A stretch of 64,000 bases of DNA from Rhipidocladum racemiflorum (Eukaryota > Streptophyta > Magnoliopsida > Poales > Poaceae). The translations under genes were made by a program, and so were the position numbers. The stretch lies in contig CM070585.1 in assembly GCA_036346355.1 (NCBI GenBank), positions 7,393,001 to 7,457,000 on the forward strand, read 5' to 3'. The notes below the pieces were generated by a model that was given only the letters and a program-made list of their open reading frames with translations, had not been told where the DNA came from and did no database searches. Position 1 is the first letter of the stretch, and each line of letters opens with the position of its first letter. Below, piece after piece: positions 44,761 through 56,720 of this stretch.

Positions 44761-45797
44761 CAGGGTTACCAATACTGTTTCGAATTCGAATTTCGATGAT
44801 TCAACAATACCAAAATTCATGTAAAATAGCTCAAAATTCACTCAAAATTGAACGGTTTGAAAAGTCAAATGAATTTAAAATTTGATCAAATCGGCGAGCG
44901 AATTTTGAATGAAATGGACGAAAACAGCTCGAAAAGACTCAAATTTCAAGCCTTTTTTTTGGCAAAAACCAACCACAAGTTGAAAAATTGGGGAAATGTA
45001 AAAAAAATAAGAAAAATTGCAAAAAAAAAAACAATTGTTGTAAATTTTGTAAAAAACCATTAAGGGCCCAAAAAATAGGGAAAATGTAATAAATATATAA
45101 AAAAGTATGAATAACATGAAAAAAAAATTCTAACATGATCTTTCCCAAATATGAATTTTTTTTACATAACCTTTGCTATATTTTAGACAATTGCAAGTTG
45201 TAAAGTAGGCATTTAGCAATGACATATTAACAAATAATCTTTCATTTCAATACTAATCACATATCAATCCAACAAGTGCAAAAATGGACATTCACATATC
45301 AACACCATTTACATTTCAACACCTTCCATTGCTACTAAATATAATGGAGCACATATTGCTACTAAATATAATTGAGCAAATACTGCTACTTGACATATTG
45401 AACAAATATTGCTACTAAATATAATTGAACAAATATTGTTACTAAAATATGTTGAAGTAAATATTGCAACTTGACATACTTAAACAAATATTGCTACTAA
45501 AAATGCTTCTATTTTTTTTTTTGGATTTTCTAATTTCTACATTTTGAATGGCTCAAAAACATCTCTAACTTTATTTTTTTTTAAAAATATTTACACCAGA
45601 GGTCATAAAGCTATTAACACTAATTTTAGGGAACTTCGGATAATTTTTTTTTAATTTTTTGAATTTGAATTTAAACTTGAGTGGTAAATTGAACGAAATT
45701 CTTTTTCAAATTCCTAATGAATTTCAAACGGGTTCGGAAAACGATACCAGTGAATTTCGTGAATTTTAAACGGTTTTCAATGAAAAATGAAACCCTG
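44761..45797. mobile_element. Larger CAGGGTT...AACCCTG element (hAT-like)
   Basis: Ends CAGGGTTACC and GAAACCCTG. The flanks CTTTCAAG (44753-44760) and CATCCAAG (45798-45805) match at six of eight bases, consistent with a worn hAT target duplication. The inside is AT-rich and includes a short-period array (45340-45500). Confidence 0.55.
45340..45500 (+). repeat. Tandem repeat ATTGCTACTAAATATAATTGA
   Basis: The anchors attgctactaaatataattga and aacaaatattgctactaaat recur about every 25-60 bp, around six times, within the element at 44761-45797. Confidence 0.7.
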
Positions 45798-46735
45798 CAT
45801 CCAAGTAGTACTCGGAGGATCTTTGTCGCCACCAGCATTAATGCGAAATTCATCACGACGAAGGCACCATTCTTTTTTCTTTCTCACCACTTCTCAATTT
45901 CCTTGTATTCATACATTGTGTCAAGTCAAGTAAGAAAACTGCATGACCAACTTAAAAGCCCCCTATGTTTGCTTCTTACAAAAAAAAATGTCAACGTAAC
46001 CAAAACGGCTCTTAAATTTATTTTTGACAGCCGGGGTTTTAACCCGACGATACATCTTTGTGATAAGCAAGTCTCCACTATTAGACAATAGAGCACTTGG
46101 CTTAGCTTAACCAAATGCCTCTTTCTTAGTGAGTGCTAGCACAAGGATTGTACTCCTGATCAGTTTTAGCCAAACCATTTTGGAATTGAAAATTGAAATC
46201 CCAACGATACTAGTTTACAGCGAAAATCGTTAAAAATAGAAGAGTTTTGAAACCGTGCATTTAAAAAAAATATAAAAAGAAATAAAACAAAAACAAAAAT
46301 CGACCGGTTTTCTCGGAAAACCGACCGGCGAGTTGAACCGTTTTGGCGATCAATTTTTTGAGTGATTTTCCTCGATTTTTATCAAAAATCAAATGATTTT
46401 TACCAATTTTCGATCGGTTTATATCACATTGATTTTTCTAATTTTTTTAAATTAAACCTATTTAACAACCGCTTTATGATTTTGAACCGGCTTGCGTGTT
46501 TTGTGAACGCTGCTCCGAGCATCCGACTCTGATGAATGAATTCTAAGCTCTAGATTTGACGGGAGAGAGGGAGGGAGAGAGAGAGGGAGGGAGGCGCAGA
46601 CACAAAAGTCCAAGTCAATGCTCCCCTTTCCCCTGCCAGTAGCCGGCCATGCTATCCTATCAACAAGCACGATTCCTGGTGGATATTTTTGACGCACTCT
46701 CACGATGACTTGTCGATCCATCGGCCGTCAGGCTC
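45798..46735. other. Non-coding upstream region of the peroxidase
   Basis: AT-rich DNA with a gaccggtttt/aaaaccgaccgg inverted stretch near 46300-46330 that may be another worn hAT element. A GA-rich run is at 46560-46594. No gene supported. Confidence 0.4.
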
Positions 46736-46850
46736 GTGCCGTGCCTGCGACCGCGCACCATGACGCACACGGCCGCGCCATGTACTCGTGCTACCACTTT
46801 ACGAGCCTCCCACCACTGGCTTCCCCTGTATCGCGCTGCCCGTGTCGCTT

Positions 46851-46858
46851 GCTATAAC
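46851..46858 (+). promoter_or_regulatory. TATA-like element of the peroxidase gene
   Basis: GCTATAACTA about 155 bp before the ATG, in a GC-rich context followed by a cacagaacag-rich leader. It is the best candidate in this stretch, though it is not a perfect TATA box. Confidence 0.4.
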
Positions 46859-47009
46859 TACCGGCCGGGGCGTCGCGGTCTTGTACTAGTATACGCTGCC
46901 ACACGGCAGAGCGGAGCAGACACAGAACAGCAGTACAGCACAGAACAGATCCTCCGCAGAGGCAGCCTGCCCCACCCCTGTGCCTGCGAAGTCCCGCTCC
47001 GCTCTCGCC

Positions 47010-50000
47010 ATGGCGTTCCCCCGCGGCCGCGTCGTCTCCTTCCTCGTGGCGTTCCTTGTGTTCCTGTGCCGCGCCGAGGCGGCCGTCGAGGAGCTGAAGG
47101 TCGGGTACTACGCCGAGACGTGCCCCGAGGCGGAGCGGATCGTGCGGGACACCATGGCCCGCGCGCGCGCCCGCGAGGCGCGCAGCGTCGCGTCCGTCAT
47201 GCGCCTCCAGTTCCACGACTGCTTCGTCAACGTGGGCGACCCCCCCGCATGCGCGACCTCGCCTTGCTACGGCCGGTGCGTGATTTCTGATCTGTTTCTT
47301 GTTCGTTCGTCGTGAAGGGATGCGACGGGTCGGTGCTGATGGACGACACGCCGACGATGCTGGGGGAGAAGGAGGCGCTGTCCAACATCAACTCCCTGCG
47401 GTCGTTCGAGGTCATCGACGAGATCAAGGAGGCGCTGGAGGAGCACTGCCCCGGCGTCGTCTCCTGCGCCGACATCGTCGTCATGGCCTCCCGCGACGCC
47501 GTCGTCCTGGTATGTAGATTTCCCTCACTCACATGACCCGTGCGGGGGCAGATTCATGCGTTCTTTAGTACGGGGGCGATGCGCATGCCGTTTGCCTGCC
47601 GTTTCTTACGCAATTCAGCGCTTTTCCGGGTCTCCCAGCCGTCAGTTTCAGAACACCGGTCTTTCAAAATGAAAAAAGGCCAAGGAAAACAGGGAGAAGA
47701 ATAGTGTTCATTAATTGTTTTGTGCAACGCTATGCGTACCAACAGTCTTACTATCTTGCATGGTTGGGAACGCTCAATGTGGGCGCGTCCCGACAATCCA
47801 GCTGCCGCCTATGGTCACCGTCTTCCGCACGCACAGTCTTTCTGATACTGGCCTCACGATCATCGAAGTTCTAACACGGTTGACGGATGAACAGACGATT
47901 CAGAATCCCTCGCGTGGGGGACGCCTCTCGTAGCCAGCCGATCATGGCCGCCACCGTAGAAGCTTTCTCGGCCTTCCTCTGTATTTCTCTTTTATTGTTG
48001 GTCTTTTTTTCGAACGAAAATCCAAATATGATCTCCTTCTTGATCGAAGAAATACCAAAAGTCCACACGTGTTATCTACCATGGTAGCTTCCCAATAAAC
48101 GCCATAATTACGTGACAGCCCCTACCTTTATGTCAAGTCAGGTATCGTGGGAGGTAGCTGCTAAACTTGGACACTGCGGTACTCGTTTTGTGGAGCTTAG
48201 GTACTATAATGCTCTGCCCTGTCAAGTTTGAGTACAACGGTAGCTTGTTTGTCGTCATGAGTACAGTGTTGACGAGTTGCACGATATGGGAGTGTTTTTG
48301 TAGTCAAGAAGGGATAGATGATATGGGAATGCTTTTGTAGTCAAGAAGGGATAGATTTCTAATTTTATTTAGGAGGAACTAAAGATGGAAAAATTATGAA
48401 CAGGTCAAATAGTCGTTGTGGAGTATATGATCTCTAGGTATTCATACGACGGGCCGCTAGGACCCACCAAGAGGGGCGTCCTGGGATGGTTATAGGAGAT
48501 CGGGCAGTACTCGGACTCTCATCATCGTGCCCTACAAGAAACGACAAAAGATGGTAACTAACTGTTGTTAGGAAAGATACGATTGTACTCCAGAGATAGA
48601 GTATCTGCCTTGTAACCGATCAAGACTCCACCTTGCAATCGATTCAGATCCTTTCGCCCGCTACCTATATAAAGGGGGCGAGGGGTATGGGATCGAAGAG
48701 GAGGGGAAAACGAGGAGGAAAACACAATAGAGCAAACAACCCACGGTACACGAGTAACATACCTCTCGTAATCCCAGAACACAGGACTAGGGTATTACCT
48801 CCACCGCTGAGGGTCCGAACCTGTCTGATCCCTTGTCTTGTGTTACCATCAAGTTCGGATCCAACTCATAGCCCCATATAAATTATTGCCGACAACAAAC
48901 ATCGACACCGCTAGGCTCACATCGAGTCAGGAGAGGCCACGGCCATTCACCCGCAGATGGTACGCCAGAGGCCCTCTTTCCGACCTGGACACGGTGAGGA
49001 CTTGGCCGGGGATGAGTCTCTTTCGTACTCCCCCGGCATGGAGATCGAATTCCGTACGGTGTGTGTGATCGAGGACGGGCGCTCCGAATCACAACACCGA
49101 TGGGAGACCGAAGAAGAAACGGGGGTAGAATGCCTTCGCCATGATACCCAAGAAGCGTGCACTCGATCACTCCAAAACCGAGCCCGCAACACCAACGAGG
49201 ATATTTTGCACGAAAAAGTCGGAAACCAGTCAGTTTTTCGCACACCGCAGCAAAACATTGTTGCCTCCAAGATGCTCCTCGACACCTTAGGCTTAATCCT
49301 TAAGGCCGACTGCCTTGATCATGGCACAAGTCAAAGCCATGGTGATGGCAGCAGCAATACAGCATAACCAGCGAGATCAGGCGGCGACAAAGCCACCCCG
49401 CGCGCATGCGGAGACACACACGGCAAGCAATCAGATCAACAACGGTCGAGCGGGAAGCGGTCGGCATAGGCTCCCACATGGCGGGGACTTGCGCTCGACC
49501 ATCCGCTAGGACCTCAACACCAGGAGGTGCGAGCGAGAAGATGACGAACAACACCGGCACGAAGACGATCGCGACCGCTACGGTATCGACCACCATCGGG
49601 ACAACCAACGTCGCGACGACAGCCGCAGCGACCACAAGCATCAAAACGCGGGCCTCAGCGGACGCGGGAACCACTACCGTCCAGATCGCCGCGATGACAA
49701 TGATCACCGAGTGGAATCTCCGCTGCGACGTCGCTCTCCTCGCCGTGAAGAAGAGCCCATTGACGGAGTTAGAGCTTTCACTGCTCAGCTCCGCCAAGTG
49801 GTATGGTCCGACGGTTTCAACCCCAAGGGCATCGTTAAGTTTGACAGAGAAAGAGATCCAGAAGTCTGGCTGCAGGTCTACGCCCTAGCAGTCAAAGCGG
49901 TCGGAGGTGACAGCAGTGTAATGGAAAATTACCTGCTAGTCATGCTCGCTCCATCGGCTCAGGCATAGCTTACAGGGCTTCCAAGGAATTCCATTGATTC

Positions 50001-51150
50001 TTGAGGAGATCTCTGTGAGCAATTTATCACAAACTTTTAGAGCACTTACGAGAGGCCTAGAACTCCATAGGATCTGTATCAGCTCCATCAGAAGAAGAAC
50101 GAGTCCCTACAAAAATTATTCCGACGCTTCACGCAGAAAATCGGAACGTCTCAATGCGGTTGTTGGAACAGTATGCGCTGCAGATTTCACCCGAAGGATC
50201 GGTTCATCAAATGTTTCTGGTACTAGCTGAATTGCTTCGTCATCAATGAGTAGTGCATATGTGTTTAAGTTTAGGACCAACTAGTGGAGCATGCTACACA
50301 GATCATACAGCCATTTAAGATTTTGGTTCAATTTTGTGAAGAACTCATGCATACATAACTGAATACAAGTAAATTACCATTTGGCTGGCTAACCGATTGA
50401 TGTGCAAATCACAATTCTAGTTTGGTGGTGGTGGTATACATAACTGTAGTACTAGTAAGCTTGTTTGACCAAGGAGTCAACATGTTGACTTAATTTGACA
50501 TCCTATCTCTGTTTTTTCTCTTGTCACAGACCGGTGGGCCCAACTGGGACGTGAGGCTTGGGCGCGAGGACAGCCTGACGGCGAGCCAGGAGGACTCGAA
50601 CAAAATCATGCCGAGCCCGCGCGCCAACGCGAGCGCGCTCATCCGCCTCTTCGCCGGCTACAACCTCACCGTCACCGACCTCGTCGCGCTCTCCGGATCG
50701 CACTCCATCGGCGAGGCCCGCTGCTTCTCCATCGTCTTCCGCCTCTACAACCAGTCCGGCTCCGGCCAGCCCGACCCCAACATGGACCCGGCCTACCGCG
50801 GCGCGCTCGACGCGCTCTGCCCCCAGGGCGGCGACGAGAACGTCACCGGCGGCATGGACGCAACCCCGGTCGTCTTCGACAACCAGTACTTCAAGGACCT
50901 CGTCCACCTCCGCGGGTTCTTGAACTCCGACCAGACGCTCTTCTCCGACAACGCCATGACCAGGCGGGTGGTGAGGCAGTTCAGTGAGGATCAGGACGCC
51001 TTCTTCAGGGCCTTCATCGAGGGGATGATCAAGATGGGCGAGCTGCAGAACCCCAGGAAGGGGGAGATACGGCGCAACTGCCGCGTCGCCAACGGCTCGC
51101 CGGCGCCGGAGACGGAGGTGGCGGCGTCCGGCCAGCTGGTTGACTTTTGA
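47010..51150 (+). CDS. PRX17: Class III secretory peroxidase, PRX17-like
   Basis: Exons 47010-47231, 47318-47509 and 50530-51150 (TGA) join in phase 0 to 344 residues. Borders are GT-AG. An N-terminal signal peptide (about residues 1-27, hydrophobic FLVAFLVFLC) sends it to the secretory route. Heme-peroxidase landmarks are the distal RLQFHDCF (R65, H69), calcium-loop GCDGSVL (75-81), CPGVVSCADIV, and the proximal heme-ligand histidine H196 in LVALSGSHSIG. The stretch LGREDSLTASQEDSNKIMPS and the C-terminal half closely follow Arabidopsis PRX17 (from memory, not aligned). Class III peroxidases oxidise phenolics with H2O2 in the wall, in lignification or wall stiffening. Intron 2 is 3.0 kb and carries a gypsy fragment. 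The two 5' exons are about 70% GC. Confidence 0.93.
48283..48356 (+). repeat. Two-copy 37-bp tandem repeat in peroxidase intron 2
   Basis: atatgggagtgtttttgtag and its copy atatgggaatgcttttgtag, each continuing tcaagaagggatagat, lie head to tail. Confidence 0.85.
48417..50240 (+). mobile_element. Ty3/gypsy fragment (5' LTR plus gag) in peroxidase intron 2
   Basis: LTR-like 48417 (TGTGGAGTATATG) to about 48897 (GCCGACAACA), with a TATA box (tatataaaggg, 48667). Leader and broken gag follow. Recognisable Gag text is REEEPIDGVRAFTAQLRQV, FNPKGIVKFD, YALAVKAVGGDSSVMENYL and, past a stop at 49968, LTGLPRNSIDS and ITNF. Stops and frameshifts are frequent. No pol or 3' LTR remains before the intron resumes (about 50240). 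It is in sense orientation to the host gene. Confidence 0.75.
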
Positions 51151-51835
51151 GCTCCGGTAGGAGCTTGAGAAGAGCTCTGATGCGGGAGTAATGTATTGAC
51201 AGTTTTTGGTCGTGTACTCATGTGGCAGTTCTGTGCTTTCCTGTAAGAATGGTTTCAGAGCTACTGCTTCTTACTAATTGGTGAGAAATAATTAAGAAAT
51301 CGAGCCAATTAATTATCACAGCCTCTAGTTAGCCCAGCCGTCCCTTCTATGCCACGTCATCCAAAATCTTTTCCACAATATATATACATATATATAAAGT
51401 CTGTTGTATCTCACAACGTAGGGAGTATCTCGCGCAACGAAGGGTATGTACGTGTAGTATACAAGTATATAAGACCATCTATGTGGTATTTTTTTTTTGG
51501 AGGTGGTATGCACGCTTTTTAGATATACTTCTTTTTATATGCGTATATGAAGGTATTTGCAAAATAAACTAAAACCTATGCACTCCCTTGCAATTTTTTC
51601 ATGTAAATCTCACTAGAATATCTTATAATTAGTATATAAGTTTATCCAAAGTGATAAAGGAGTATTTCAATTTTCAAGTACGTTTGGGTGGTATTTCAGA
51701 GATAGGAGTAAAAACTATTTTTCATATGTGTGTGTGCGCGCACGCCTCAAAAAGTACTTTTATGATATTATAATTTTATTGGGTTTCATAAATATATTAC
51801 AATAAAAATTAATAATCAAAATTAACTGCCAATGT
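51151..51835. other. Peroxidase 3' flank with Stowaway fragment
   Basis: 3' UTR-like DNA, then AT-rich sequence. 51748-51830 (aaaaagtacttttatgatat...) matches the interior of the Stowaway copies at 13709 and 31365, without ends. Confidence 0.55.
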
Positions 51836-51836
51836 C

Positions 51837-51874
<38 letters not shown>

Positions 51875-51893
51875 TATATATATCAGGCTTCAA
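51836..51893. repeat. (CT)n(AT)n microsatellite
   Basis: A CT run passing into an AT run, directly left of a MITE. Confidence 0.9.
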
Positions 51894-52343
51894 AATCTCG
51901 CCGAAATTCAGCAAAATTTCGGATTTCGGACTCCTCCGAGTTTCATAATCTCAGCGAAATTAAAAACCCTAAAAAAATTGAAGTGCTACAGTGCATTAAA
52001 ATCTCGCCGAAATTTTGGTTAAATGGACCGAAATTTGTATAAAAGTTGACCGGATTTTGATCGGATTGGGTTATTCACATCATTTCCCATGTGGGATAGT
52101 CGGTAGATCATAATTTCCGCGAAGTTGAAAAAACCCTAAAAAATTGAAAGTGCGATAGTATCGGAAAATTTCGCCAAGATTTCGTTTTTTTGGACGAAAT
52201 TTCGTCTTTTTTAGCGAAATTTCGGATTTCTCAGTTAAAAAAATGGATTTGAATTTTGGTTTTTAAATTTCGTCCGGATTTTGTCCGAAATTTCGGATTT
52301 AAGCCAGGTCCGAGATGGAGTCCGAAAACGAAATTTGAATCCT

Positions 52344-52345
<2 letters not shown>
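51894..52345. mobile_element. hAT-like MITE of the CTCGGCGAAATT family, copy 3
   Basis: Starts CAGGCTTCAAAATCTCG and ends AAATTTGAATCCTTG. Shares ccctaaaaaattgaaagtgc and gtgggatagtcggtagatca with the other two copies. It inserted in an AT microsatellite, so the target duplication cannot be told apart. Confidence 0.75.

Positions 52346-52397
<52 letters not shown>
52346..52397. repeat. (AT)n microsatellite
   Basis: About 50 bp of AT dinucleotides between two MITEs; likely the target of both. Confidence 0.9.
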
Positions 52398-52401
<4 letters not shown>

Positions 52402-52790
52402 ACATATCCAGTGAAAACCCTTCTTACCGTGAAAACTTCGTGAAACCCACGTATAAAAGTTTTAAAAAATTCTCAAAAAATTACCATACGTAGAGGAGGT
52501 GAGGTTCTACAACCCTGTGAAATTTGAAGACCAAACTCAATTGCATTTGAAAGATATAAAAAAGACAAATTGCAAAATGAATAGTGCTAAATAGTGAAAA
52601 ATCACTATTCATACTGATTTTGTCTTTTTTATATCTTTCAAATGCAATTGAGTTTGGTCTTCAAATTTTACAGGGTTGTAGAACCTTATCTCCCCTACAT
52701 ATGATAATTTTTTGAGAATTTTTCAAAACTTTTACACGTGGGTTTCACGGAGTTTTCACGGTAAAGGGGGTTTGCACTAGATATATCCCC
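52398..52790. mobile_element. Foldback MULE-type MITE, second copy
   Basis: Same family as 28126-28526. The arms gaagaccaaactcaattgca and its complement flank a short centre (tgaatagtgctaaatagtga), making a near-complete hairpin. Ends are ggcaacatatcc and tatatcccc. The flanking AT repeat hides the target duplication. Confidence 0.85.
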
Positions 52791-52823
<33 letters not shown>

Positions 52824-52829
52824 TGTATG
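52791..52829. repeat. (ATGT)n microsatellite
   Basis: About nine tetranucleotide units following the MITE. Confidence 0.9.
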
Positions 52830-53173
52830 ACCGGAGGAAGTTTGTCTTATCCAAGAGAACATGGGTACGTGAACCATCCAGCAGTTTAGATAATGGTGAG
52901 GGTGTGCGGGAAAATTGTGGTGAAAATACTAAAAGACAGTTATGACAGACAAATTGTGGATGGCCTAAGGACCAAAGGCTTCACCAAGATTCGGTTTCTT
53001 GGCCCCTACAAAGATTAACTACTAGTTCCTAAATGGTCATTAACTTTTCTACAAAGTCATGATTAATCTTTCAGCTAGTAAATGAGCTATATTGGCCTAA
53101 CATCAAAAACTCATGCGATAGCAGCACATGCTAATCAGATAGGTACAGGTACAGGGAGGGCAGCTAGTACATA
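52830..53173. other. Non-coding, no recognised feature
   Basis: Mixed-composition DNA between a microsatellite and a MITE. No gene supported. Confidence 0.4.
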
Positions 53174-53181
53174 CATGCATA

Positions 53182-53348
53182 CAGGGGCGGATACAGGCCC
53201 CGGGCTGCCCGTGCTGCAGCCCGTGGCCTACTACCGAAAGTCCATTAAAATTATTTAAAAAGCTAATAAAAAATGATTAATAACAAAGATTTAATTTAAG
53301 ATCAGTTAGCTCAACACGGGACTTGGACCTGAGCCGGCTCCGCCCCTG
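53182..53348. mobile_element. Short hAT-type MITE (CAGGGGCGGA ends)
   Basis: 167 bp from CAGGGGCGGATACAGG to CCGGCTCCGCCCCTG, with perfect 8-bp target duplications CATGCATA (53174-53181 and 53349-53356). Confidence 0.9.
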
Positions 53349-53550
53349 CATGCATACATATCCAGTTGCTCCCATTACAAAAGCATGCTTTCAAAAAAGC
53401 GTCCCAGCACTAAGTTAAAAATGAGAGTGGAAAGACTAGCCAGCATAGAAGCGTACGTGTATGCAAGCAAAGGGGGAAAGTACAATGTATTCTCCGCACG
53501 CACACGCGCAACTTGTGTAGTGTAGCTACATTGGGAAAACAGTGAGCTAT

Positions 53551-54014
53551 CTATCTAGTCGTAACTCGTAAGTCCATGTCTCCTGCGAGCTCGGGGCCTA
53601 CATATGGGCCTATGGGGCCCCTGCAACACCAAGATCCTCGGGCAAGTCTGCCTCCTCCAATGCTGCAAAACCTGAACATGTGATTGCACATCGTGTTAGA
53701 ACCTATCGATCTCTGACTTGGAAACAGGGCGTAGATTTCAAGCGATACATGGTCATGCATGCATGCACAGGGGATTGCTTGTTCAGTAGTAGTGTACGCG
53801 TGCGTACCAGGGAGAGAAGGGATGGGAATGCCGGAGAATTAGGTCGACGGCCGGCCGAGGTCCTCCGCGTACGGCGGCGCCAGCACGTCGAGGAGCGCGC
53901 ACGGCGTGACGGCGGTGAGGGAATGGATGTTGCCGCCGCTCCGCGGGAAAAGAACGGACGCCTTGCACGGCGCCTCCCGGGCCTCGTCCACGGCCACCGC
54001 CCAGGCCAAACCAC
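53551..54014 (-). pseudogene. Plant cysteine oxidase (PCO) fragment, broken
   Basis: Minus-strand exon 54014-53808 (CAG acceptor, GTACGC donor) reads EAPCKASVLFPRSGGNIHSL, TAVTPCALLDVLAPPY, then GRPST, a TAA (53839-53841) where the family has tyrosine (TYFS), and FSGIPIPSLPG. The next exon (from 53671) reads GFAALEEADLPEDL and needs a one-base shift to reach a plausible end. Exon phases fit. PCOs dioxygenate N-terminal cysteine of ERF-VII factors and so mark them for the oxygen-dependent degron pathway. 5' exons with the first iron-binding histidines are not found upstream (to about 54500). The nonsense codon, frameshift and missing 5' exons indicate a pseudogene. Confidence 0.75.
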
Positions 54015-54109
54015 CTGCACGTGCACATGTTCTGTTCAGTTTAACAAGAGGTCTAGGTGCTGAAGCGTGAATTGAAATGGCCACTTCGTTTGCCTTTGTC
54101 ACTTGCATT

Positions 54110-56090
54110 TTTTTTAGAAAAAATATATTCCTCGTCTCTTAAGATATTGGACAATTTGATTAAGCAGTGGAATAACGTCGCAAACTTTCTTTTCTTAGGA
54201 TAATAAAGTCAGATAAAGATACTACTACTTGTGCACTTGTTTCGACTTCCACGATCTCACAGCTAGCTATTGCTACTAGTGACATGCAGCATCTTTTCCA
54301 CGGCTCGTGGCTTCGGACCTCTCCCGAGGCCGATCCCAGCTGAGTACTTCATTAATCTTTGCATCTCGGTTTCGTCCAAGTGCTTAGTGAGATAAGGCCG
54401 CGCAACACTTTGTGATCAGATAAGGAGATCTGAAGAAAAAAAAATAATGGCATAAAGTGATGGTTAGTTTGACGAGTTGCCAGTTTTAACTATAGCATCA
54501 CAGCTGTATTGCATCCATGGTCGGTTATTACATTGACACAGAGACATATAATGTGGAGTTCAGGGATGATAGGAGGGCAGATATCTTAAACAAGAATGTA
54601 CTGTGGCAAAAGCAGATCACTATAAACGGACAAATGCCTATGCGTATCAACATTTCCCCCCCAAATATGCACCACACTAATCTCAAAAAAGAAAAAGAAA
54701 AAAAGAAAAAGAAACATAGATTGACATTAGAGCAAATGAGCAAGCCGTGAGATTTCTCCGGTTTTCGACATACAAATAACCCTAGTGATTGCATTTCCCA
54801 TAATGCTCCCAGGTATTAACAAACAAAAAATTTGTGATAAAGAAGCCCTAGAGACATAACTGGACTGCACTGAAATAGGTATATGAACAATTCATCTTCT
54901 ACTGTTGACAATCCATAATAGGTCATCTCAGGCCCTGCAATGGTGACAAACCGCCATCATAGGTCATCAGTCTAAGATATGTGCCTTCCTCCTGTTCTCA
55001 AATATCAATAGACCATAACGACATGATACCGAAAAAGGGCGAAAATTTGTATGTAATATTATGGTTTCTGTTTTATGAGAACAAAATACAAATAACAACT
55101 GCGAGCTTTAAGTTTTGTTATAACTAATCAATGAACATTGTTGCAAAAAAAAAATCTAGGAAAAAATATTATAGTCAGTGCATCAATGATCCCTGGCTAT
55201 AACAGGACCTGAAATCCTGAACGATGTTGAAGGGATGAGGATGATCATTTAACAAATGTGTCACTTAAAATCATTTTAGGAAAAAGGATACAAGTGAAAA
55301 CTGTCATATGCTGAGCAACTATAATAAAGAGCAATAGTTCAAATGATAAGATGGAAAAACAAATCTAATCTACCGTAATTAGAAGGAAAAAATGAGCAAC
55401 CACTCATCTTCAGGGTGGAATTATCAATCACATAAGTAGAATTGATCTATAGGTCCTGTTTGCCAATCCCTAGGATAGACCCAGATTGCTATACTCATCG
55501 AGAGACATAGGAAAATAGGTAAAGGATGGCAAATGCATAGATTGCAACAAACCCTTTTGACATCATGTGTGCACCATCTGAAACGGTATGTCCACAAAAC
55601 TATTGTACGATTGTGTAACTCATGAAAAAACTTTTAATCACTTGCAGTACTGGATTAGACTTGAGAGTTCAAAATTTTGTTTGATGAGATGCCCTAATGT
55701 TAGTCTTTTCATTACACTTGCTAATTGCATAGTTCATTTCAGTAGATAAATTCTAAAGGGGTAATAAAATAAGGCTAACCCTAGCATCTTGAAAGGTAGA
55801 TAGATGCACAAAATTGGAACATATCTAAATTTAAGTATATCCTTCAAATGACGAAAGAACTAACCTGCACAAATGCAAGCCTTCTCGAAGCCATTTCCTT
55901 CTCCATGCTTAGCCCATTTAGGAACCTTTCCTATAAATATGGTTTCTAGTTATTTTGTTCACCCTACTCTTTTTACAATGCTACACCTCCAGCAAACAAA
56001 TTACTAAACATGGAGAGGAAATGCAGCTGAATAGCTAAAGGCAAAATTGGATGAGGGTCTGAAACATAGATCATCAAAGATCATGTCACC
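54110..56090. other. Long non-coding stretch
   Basis: AT-rich with one purine run (about 54685-54715). No gene, MITE ends or LTR could be recognised. Intron of an unseen minus-strand gene is possible but unsupported. Confidence 0.4.
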
Positions 56091-56099
56091 GCATACACG

Positions 56100-56295
56100 A
56101 GTACAGAAATGGCAATCACAGACAGTTCAAAAACGTCATCGTAGACGGTTTTCTGAACCATAGGTAAACATATTAGTGATAATAATGGCGCATCACAGAC
56201 TGTGAAATACCTATTACAGACGGTTCATGGTAAAAACCGTCTGTGATAGTATGCTATCACAGACAGATTGTATAAAAAACTGTCTGTGATAGCCT
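56100..56295. mobile_element. CACTA-like subterminal repeats
   Basis: Repeated (t)atcacagac(g/a)gtt and aaccgtctgtgata motifs in both orientations, as in 25860-26745. Terminal CACTA ends not found. Confidence 0.45.
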
Positions 56296-56720
56296 ATTAT
56301 CATATTAGCATAATGATTTACAGGCATAGCAAAAAGTTAAATACCTCCTCGCATATGTGAGAACAAATGTTGATGGATTCCATGGCAAAATCCAATCCCA
56401 TCCACAATTCATCCTGAGATGATGACCTAATCAACTCCATATTTGATGAAATAGAGAACCATCAAAATAATCATGTTCCTGCACTAAGACCAGAGTGAAA
56501 ATAAACTGCCTATGGTATTCTCATTTGGGGATGAGGAAGGCTACCTATGGTATTCTCATTTGGGGATGAGGATGAAGTGGAAGATAAATCAGAGGGTGAC
56601 AACTGTCAAGATGAACTATGGATAGGATTGGATTTTGCCTTATAATCCATCAATATTTGTTCTCATAGATGCGCTGAGGTACTTAACTTTCTACTATGTC
56701 TGTAAATCATTATGCTGATA
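56296..56720. repeat. Long inverted repeat carrying exon-like arms
   Basis: The left arm (about 56300-56420) and the right arm (about 56585-56715) are reverse complements over roughly 120 bp with scattered differences. Each arm, read outward, has an open stretch DELW(M/I)GLDFA followed by SINICSH and a donor-like GAG|GTA. The right arm has a stop in it, the left does not. The spacer holds a two-copy 34-bp direct repeat (tatggtattctcatttgggg, 56511 and 56545). Confidence 0.65.

Noticed and set aside
49300..49797. 165-residue minus-strand frame in peroxidase intron
   Set aside because: Antisense shadow of the gypsy gag leader; valine/alanine-rich low complexity.
50524..50907. 127-residue minus-strand frame over peroxidase exon 3
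   Set aside because: Antisense of a GC-rich exon with strong codon bias; the sense frame is a clear peroxidase.
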